From positions 1,773,501-1,837,500 of the forward strand of contig JAOTOL010001624.1 of NCBI GenBank assembly GCA_034440575.1: a stretch of 64,000 nt of DNA, in the 5' to 3' direction. The position numbers and the translations under genes are program-made. Positions 56,345 through 64,000 of this stretch are shown piece after piece (position 1 is the stretch's first letter; each line of letters starts with the position of its first letter). Under the pieces are notes generated by a model. It ran no database searches, had not been told where the DNA came from, and saw only the letters and a list, made by a program, of their open reading frames with translations. The DNA is from Imbricaverruca yamaguchii (Eukaryota; Arthropoda; Thecostraca; Neoverrucidae).

Positions 56345-56524
56345 GGCAAAACTATCAGATTTCGGTGGACTAGGAAGCTTAAAATATGGAAAGAAGCTTA
56401 TGACATAATACATATTCTCACTCCAGTGCATGGGGTTACGGGGTGACATGATTGAGATGCTTAGAATCGCAAAAGGGTTAAATAATGCCGATCTAAATAA
56501 AGCTCTTTTATTTTGAGTATCACA
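56345..56524 (+). pseudogene. CR1-type LINE C-terminal fragment, left of a nested insertion
   Basis: Frameshifted translation gives GSLKYGK then MGLRGDMIEMLRIAKGLNNA, the RRLRGDMIExYKIxxGL block of CR1 proteins. The protein continues not here but after 57836, with IFSQRVADELSGLPDDV, so the copy is split by the LINE at 56525-57835. Confidence 0.78.
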
Positions 56525-57835
56525 TCATTATACGGACTACACTTCGGCTTTCCAAAGTGTCAACAATAAGCTATTATGATACAGGCTCGAAAATGCATAT
56601 CATGTTTCAGACAAAATTATATCTCTGATTCGCTCATATCTGACTGGTTGCCGGCAGCGGGTGCCAGTCAACGGGGCGGTCTCGGACTGGGCTGATGTCA
56701 CTTCCGGTGTACCGGAAGGAGCTTGCTGGTCCCTCTGCTATTTGCCCTGTTTGTGAACGACCTACCATCCAGGATTGACTAGGAATGTCTGATGTTTGCT
56801 GATGACGTCAACATTTTTAGGAGGGTAGTCTCTGTGGACGACGCGACCCGCCTGCAAAGGATATTGATTCCCTCTGCAAGTGGTCCGCAGATTGGATGCT
56901 ATCCTTGACCCTCTGAAATGTAGGTCGTTCACAATGACTCTCCGTCGTACTCCTGTGCGATTCGAATATAAGGTACACGATACAACGCTGCAGCGTGAGA
57001 CTGTGATGGGAGACCTGGATGTGTACCTGGACACCAATTTGACATTCGCACAACATCTGGCAATAACTGTGTCATCTGCGAACAGAGCTCTGGGAATGTT
57101 TATTAGATCAATGCAAGCAGGGGTTCATAGTAGAAAGTTATCGAAAATGTATATGTTGGCGGCATATAACGCGAACATTAGGTCTCGCCTTGAGTATTGC
57201 TCCGTCATCTGGGCAGGCGCAGCCACAACACATCTGACCAGGATTGGCAGGGTAAAGCATACATTTCTAATGTGGCTTGCTCAGCACTGTAGTGCCACAC
57301 CTCGACCGGAATCTCTGCGATATCAGGACCTCCTTCGCGTTTGTAACATGACGTCTGTGTCCACTCGTCGCGTACAGTTCGACACCATGTTCTTACGAAA
57401 TGTTGTATGTGGTAGGACGGACTCATCAATGTTATTGCAGAACTTTGGATTATGTGTCCCAGTCAGGAGAAATAGGCAACCTATTTTATTTCATGCACCA
57501 TATGCACGTGTAGAAATCATTAGGTGTGGCTTATTTAATAGTATTAAGAGAAGCGAACACATTTTTAGCGATGACACCAAGTGCGGACATATTCAGAAAT
57601 CTGCTGAATGCATTTAAGACTCGGGTGGTTAGATACTGTGCTGCATAACACGCTCACATCTGAGTCGCGTATGTCATCGGGTATCGATGCAGTTCTGACA
57701 GCCGTTTACCTGTTTGAACTGAAAGCTGTTCACTTGCTCTGTTTACGTGGTATAGCTCTTGACCTCTCCTGTAAAGGGCACAATATGCTGTTGAAGATTG
57801 TGGACAATAAACAATAAACAACAAACAATCTGAAA
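56525..57835 (+). mobile_element. 5'-truncated Jockey-type LINE nested in another LINE
   Basis: Begins near the catalytic-A block (YTDYTSAFQSVNNKLL), then IRSYLTGCRQRVPVNGAVSD, a degraded SGVPEG block, a catalytic FADD-equivalent (FADDVNIF readable at about 56792), and from 56880 a 245-codon frame with DPLKCRSFTMTLRRTPVRF, MGDLDVYLDTNLTFAQHL, NIRSRLEYCSVIWAGA and RRVQFDTMFLRNVVCGRTDS. Frameshifts and stops lie only in the first 350 bp. The 3' end is an A-rich AATAAACAATAAACAACAAAC tail at about 57805-57830. It differs in sequence from the family at 45.6 kb. Confidence 0.87.
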
Positions 57836-58010
57836 ATCAATTGAGATTAGACAAGTCAGCTAGGAGCAGGACAGCTAAAGGTGGACAAATTTTCAGTCAA
57901 CGGGTGGCTGATGAATTGAGTGGGCTGCCTGATGATGTGAGGGTCTCTCATTATATGTGCTCAACTCCTAGCTCTTACATTAAGCACGTCGACGCGTAAT
58001 CTAAATGTAA
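57836..58010 (+). pseudogene. CR1-type LINE C-terminal fragment, right of the nested insertion
   Basis: One frame reads NLRLDKSARSRTAKGGQIFS, then QRVADELSGLPDDV, the end of the CR1 C-terminal domain (FFSQRVVDxWNxLPxxVV). It is the direct continuation of the fragment ending at 56524. Confidence 0.78.
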
Positions 58011-58089
58011 ATCTTATTACACGTCGACGCGTAATAAGTTCCACACGTGGTGAATCGTGCAAACCGCTTGATCTTCACCACCGGCCAAA

Positions 58090-58750
58090 TTCAATCGCTG
58101 CCTCCAGCCACCATCAGCGCGGTGCCCGCCGCCGTTCACAGCGCGCGGCTCCAGAGTGACGTCTTGCACGCCGATCTCGCCACCTCTCCCGTCGCAGCAG
58201 TGACCGGCTGCCGGCCGGTGCTGTTCAGTGTCGCCGCGACCGAGGGTCAAGCCGCACAGCGGGCCGGCTTTTTATCGGCACCCGGGCGCGGCGGGCGGCG
58301 GCCGCCTTTTGAAATAAACAGGTGCTCGCCGCTCGGCGGCCGGCCCGCCTCGCGACGCGGCCGGCGCGATACCATCTCCGCCCGGTCCGCGTAACACTAT
58401 ATCACCGATCGTATCTGGCGCGTGTTTGTGCTGCCCTCGCCGTGCCAAACCGTATGCAGATCGGCCGCCCGGTTTTTTGCACCGTCGACGTCGTGGAGCG
58501 CGCGCGGAGACATAAGGCGTGCGCGCGGGCGACGATCGGAGGGCAGGCGCAGACAGGCGGAGGGGAGCGACACGGCCGGGTCACTTTTGTTATGGTCTAG
58601 TCGGGTATTATGGCGATCAGTCATTGACACTCGCGACGGGGGTCCGTCCCCCACGGTCGGACCCCAAACAGTGTAGCCTTCTGGCCGGCGGGGGGCAGTG
58701 ACCTCTGCATCTGGGCAGAATCGCGGGCCAATTTGGCGGCCGACAGTGGG
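58090..58750. other. CpG island
   Basis: GC-rich block with GGCCGG and GGCGGC words. Just outside it, 58750-58870 is AT-rich with ATAATTAATGG and two ACAATG words, possible homeodomain and SOX-type sites. No supported exon. Confidence 0.5.
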
Positions 58751-58870
58751 GCTAATTCACGTAATCACGCGAATTATCGTCCACATAATTAATGGCTAAA
58801 TTTCTATTTGGACACAATGACGATGGAAACAATGCAAAGCAAAAAAGCAGCGACTACTACGGGTCTGTGT

Positions 58871-59264
58871 TTTAATGTGGGCGCTTTGTCCGCAGCCATA
58901 TCGCAGCCGCCCACACACGTGAATAAAACCACAACTTAACCTGTTCGCTGACGATAATTGCCGGGCTCCGTCGAATTACACGGCTTATTACCGACGCACT
59001 GCCTGGTGAAGGAGTGCCGAGTGAGCCGATGGTTATTCATCGGAGCCTTTTTCAGTGGCCGAGGGATATATCGAGCGCACAAATCGCAGTAGGTCTCAAG
59101 TTAAGGTAGGCTCGGGGTGACAGTTGATGCGAAAATTTGAATGCACTTAGCATCTCTTCACTTTTTTTGATTATACATAAATACTAACGCTTTGCGAACG
59201 TGATGAGACGCGAAGCATACTTCAATATAATCATTGGTGGTGCACAATGGGTTTAAATGTATGT
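58871..59264. other. Anonymous DNA, no gene seen
   Basis: Ordinary sequence; nothing recognised. Confidence 0.4.
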
Positions 59265-60390
<1,126 letters not shown>

Positions 60391-60960
60391 GGCTCACTCA
60401 TCAACAGGTAACCGATATGGCCTACTCATCACAGCTCATCAACAGGTAACCGATATGGCCTACTCATCACAGCTCATCAACAGGTAACCGATATGGCCTA
60501 CTCATCACAGCTCATGAACAGGTGACCGATATGGCTGACTCATCACAGCTAATGAACAGGTGACCGATATGGCTGACTCATCACAGCTTATCAACAGGTG
60601 ACCGATATGGCTCACTCATCACATCAACATTACTTAAACAGCTTGTCAACAAACCGATATGGCTCACTCATCACAGCTAATGAACAGGTGACCGATATGG
60701 CTGACTCATCACAGCTTATCAACAGGTGACCGATATGGCTTACTCGTTGCAGCCATCAACATGTGACCGACATGGTTACAAACCACAGCTTGTCAACAAG
60801 TGACCGATATGGCTCACTCACCACAGCTCATGAACAGGTGACCGATATGGCTCACACATCACAGCTCATCAGCAAGTGACCGACATGGCTCACTCATCAC
60901 AGCTCATCAACAGATGACCGACATGTCTCACTCATCACATCTCATCAGCAGGTGAGCGAT
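60391..60960. repeat. 38-bp minisatellite, ~14-15 copies
   Basis: Units built on CAACAGGTAACCGATATGGC and CTACTCATCACAGCTCAT, with the period read from CAACAGGTAAC at 60402 and 60440. Identity falls toward the right (GTGACCGATATGGCT variants, one 30-bp irregularity near 60620). Confidence 0.93.
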
Positions 60961-61800
60961 ATTTGCCAGCACCGATGACGTCCCCCGCGGGCGAGCAGAC
61001 GTCCCACGCCTGGCGACAGGTCTGGAAGCTGGAGCACAATACCGACTGGCATTGTGTACGGATAGCCGTTGGACCGGATAACGGGACGAATTGGACGGAG
61101 TTTGGACAGATTAAGTCGACACGGATTGGAAAACGGATCAGCGCTTTGGAATTTGGTCGCGAATATGAAAGTGCGCCAAACTTACGACATTGACTCGGCT
61201 TTCCAAAGACATAACCTTTCTTAATAATACCAGGGTAATAGTTGGTGTTGGTTGTCTGCAAGCTAACACTGTACGGAAAACATGTGAGCCGATCGATCAG
61301 TACAAACAGCTACTTTGTCACAGTCACACCTGCAAGCACCCTTACCATCAAACACGCAATGCGCGACGGACCAATTCCTTCGAAGGCTTTTTCATATAGC
61401 GTATTGCGCTTTGTGCAATATTTTTATACTCTAAAGTAAATAGGTAATGCAACTATGATGCATTGCAATATATCAAGGACGACAGCGATAACCAGACACA
61501 GTCGGAGATAAATCAAGCAGTTGCAGGTGGGCATCAAGCAATGCCGTGAGGCTCCTTGAACCTCTGAATTGATTCATGCAGCACACCTACAGCCGTGAGC
61601 CGAAACTAAATGCGAATTTGATACGCGAAAGACATCAGGACAATTTTTAATTGAATTTATGACTTTGGGAGGTGCCACTTCAGGGGAATAAGCGTGGTGC
61701 CAACAATTGGTGGTAAGTTATACAAGTACCTATCCATAATTGATTGAAGAGAAAACAAGAGAGAAGGAAATATTTAATTGATATCCAACAGATATGACTT
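60961..61800. other. Unrecognised DNA with one small open frame
   Basis: A 76-codon frame at 60963-61193 starts just after the minisatellite and has ordinary, non-repetitive composition (HAWRQVWKLEHNTDWHCVRI and GPDNGTNWTEFGQ). An acceptor-like TTTGCCAG precedes it. I recognise no family and no matching donor, so I do not call it a gene. Confidence 0.3.
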
Positions 61801-61809
61801 CAATGATCC

Positions 61810-62230
61810 CGTGGCCGCCACGCAGGTGGCCTGCGGGTCGGCGGGCCGTCAGCAGACACCGCGCCACCGCGGGGTCGGTCTCCACAGACGACCCGCGGGG
61901 TCGTCTCCACAGGTGACCCGCGGGGCGGCGCGGCCGCCGTCGTGTCCGCCGCCGCTAATGGGCCCCTGATTGGGCGCCACGGCCGGGCGGGCGCCGCCGT
62001 AACGATTGGCGCGTGATGCGTACAAGGACAGCAGACGGCCGTAAACGTCGGCCGACACCGCCGCCGGACGTACGGTGGCGGTAACGGCCGCCGCTGACCG
62101 CCGCCGAGAGTGGCGGCCGCGACACCGCCACCGCCGCCGGAGAGAACACCATTAACGGTGACGCGCGCGGCCGGCCGTGACGTGACGCGCACGGCCGTCA
62201 CGCGCGCCTCGCGTCGTCAAACGCTGACAA
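61810..62230. other. CpG island
   Basis: GC-rich block with CCGCCGCCG runs and repeated ACCCGCGGGG words near 61890-61925. TGACGCGC and TGACGTGACG words cluster at 62158-62205. No supported exon. Confidence 0.55.
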
Positions 62231-62529
62231 CTTCATCCGGGTCGTTGTCGGAAAAAAGACGAGGCGTGGTGCCAGGCGTGACCATAATGATGGGCCTCTC
62301 GTGTATACCATGATCGTATAACGACATCGCATGATTCAGTGAATGCGTGTAATAATCGGAATAAGTAACAACCACGCAATAGTTAGGATAATAACGCAAT
62401 GCAAGTCATGGCAATGCTAGGTAATAGCAGGACCCACACCAACCGCAGTCAGTACCCTTCCACTAAGCAAGGCTCGCGTGCCCGGGCTTCGCGGACACGA
62501 TGGCGGGTTAGTTGCTGGGAACGCTCACC

Positions 62530-62984
<455 letters not shown>

Positions 62985-62986
62985 TG

Positions 62987-63022
62987 TATGCAAATGAAAA
63001 TGTCATTATTCGATCACGTGAT
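62987..63022. promoter_or_regulatory. Octamer-type site and CACGTG box
   Basis: TATGCAAAT (62988-62996), a POU octamer-type word, and TCACGTGA (63014-63021), an E-box, lie 18 bp apart at the edge of the CA tract. Could be chance. Confidence 0.25.
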
Positions 63023-63059
63023 ACTGACACCACCGTCTGAATCGTCGAGTGTCGCTTTC

Positions 63060-63829
63060 ACGGGCCTGTTCGGATTTGCATGTGTTTGCGCCGCGATGGT
63101 TTTGTTGTGAGCGAAGGCCCCCAGCGGGTCCACTTCCGTGTATATGGCACAACAGTGCATCCGAGCCTCCCGGCCGCCCCGCTACGGCACGGATACCGTT
63201 ATCACTCTTACTTCTGCTGGTGTTCCGCGTTCTGATTTCTTCGTCTGGAGTCAGGTGTGCCAGTTAATTTTGACTTGCTTGCCAACTTGTGCCCAATTTT
63301 GCTCTTCTAGTGGTCTTAATAATTGTTCACAGGAAGAAGTTTGAAGCAGCATTTCCGCTCACGGGTTACTTTCAACACTGTGGCACAATCAGTGGTTCAA
63401 TCAGTTACAGTGCAAAACAGCATTTCGAGTTGTAATTTTCCAGGTCAGACACATGCCTGCTCTTTTCGTATCGAGAGTTAGCAGCCTGATCACAATATTT
63501 TGATTTTTTTCTGAGGTCTCGATTTCAGTCCCAGAGAGTGATGACACATTTTACGGCTGTCTGTGGTTCTGAAAGTGCGTGAGTGCAACGGATACCAAAT
63601 CACCTCAGCTCTGCATGCATGTGTGCATGTTGGAAGACACGACGCTGTATAAACACCGAATGTCATGCGTCTACAACTGATATACACGACGACGGGACTG
63701 CATCGCTCTCCTAGTCCTCTCTCGTCCAGCGAGTGCAAGTGTCCTGCAGGCGCCTACTCCAAGGGCCAAGGCCACACCTATTCCACACATCGTAATCGTT
63801 GTTGCCGCCAGTGAGATACCGGCTGCAAC
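63060..63829. other. Anonymous DNA, no gene seen
   Basis: Ordinary sequence; no recognisable element or exon. Confidence 0.4.
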
Positions 63830-64000
63830 CGCTCCGGGCGTCACGACCAGGGGCCACCCAGATGACTCAAGAGGTCACCGGGTCACGGCCCGGCGCACGC
63901 GCCTTCACGGCGATTCGGCCCGATTCGATACCCTTTGTTGGCGCGCGCGCGCCTGGCCGCGGCGGCGTTTCGTCACAGCCGCTCTTTTTGTGGCGGCAGG
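63830..64000. other. Start of a CpG island, cut by the window end
   Basis: G+C and CpG rise sharply, with GGCGCGCGCGCGCC at about 63940-63953, and continue to the last base. Confidence 0.5.

Overview
The window looks like non-coding-rich genomic DNA of an invertebrate metazoan. The evidence is decayed non-LTR retrotransposons of the CR1/Jockey type, tRNA-derived SINEs, MITEs, many minisatellites and microsatellites, GT-AG splicing, and sharp alternation between AT-rich DNA and CpG-rich islands full of GGCCGG. No bacterial, organellar or viral gene organisation is visible. The species cannot be fixed from the sequence.

Layout. 1-700 is a 43-bp minisatellite. 0.75-16 kb is mostly anonymous AT-rich DNA holding two copies of a piggyBac-like MITE (4962-5764, 14229-15066), a dispersed repeat (about 9125-10511) with a SINE inserted in it, a strong hairpin (13268-13311) and a CpG island with four CACGTG boxes (15653-15744). 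16-28 kb is dominated by CpG islands and a 31-bp array (25418-25966). 28-36.5 kb holds LINE remnants, including a reverse-transcriptase/ORF1 chimera and a minisatellite grown from a reverse-transcriptase motif, plus the SINE-free sister copy of the 9-kb dispersed repeat. 38.6-39.6 kb carries the only host gene I can support, on the minus strand. 40.9-47.3 kb is a large element with short terminal inverted repeats, an internal fold-back and a LINE inserted into it. 47-64 kb is a mix of minisatellites, LINE remnants (one nested inside another), a second SINE, CpG islands, and long (TA)n and (CA)n runs.

The candidate gene (38613-39465, minus) has two exons joined by a phase-compatible GT-AG intron. 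It would encode a Pro/Ala-rich protein of about 181 residues with a BH3-like motif followed closely by a C-terminal hydrophobic tail, the layout of BH3-only pro-apoptotic proteins of the Bim/Hrk type. This is inferred from motif and architecture only. Everything else that is open for more than 100 codons is either a retrotransposon remnant or a by-product of GC-rich or tandemly repeated DNA.

The mobile elements date one another: the SINE inserted into the 9-kb repeat after it had dispersed, one LINE inserted into an older LINE at 56.5-58 kb, and another LINE inserted into the 6.4-kb inverted-repeat element.
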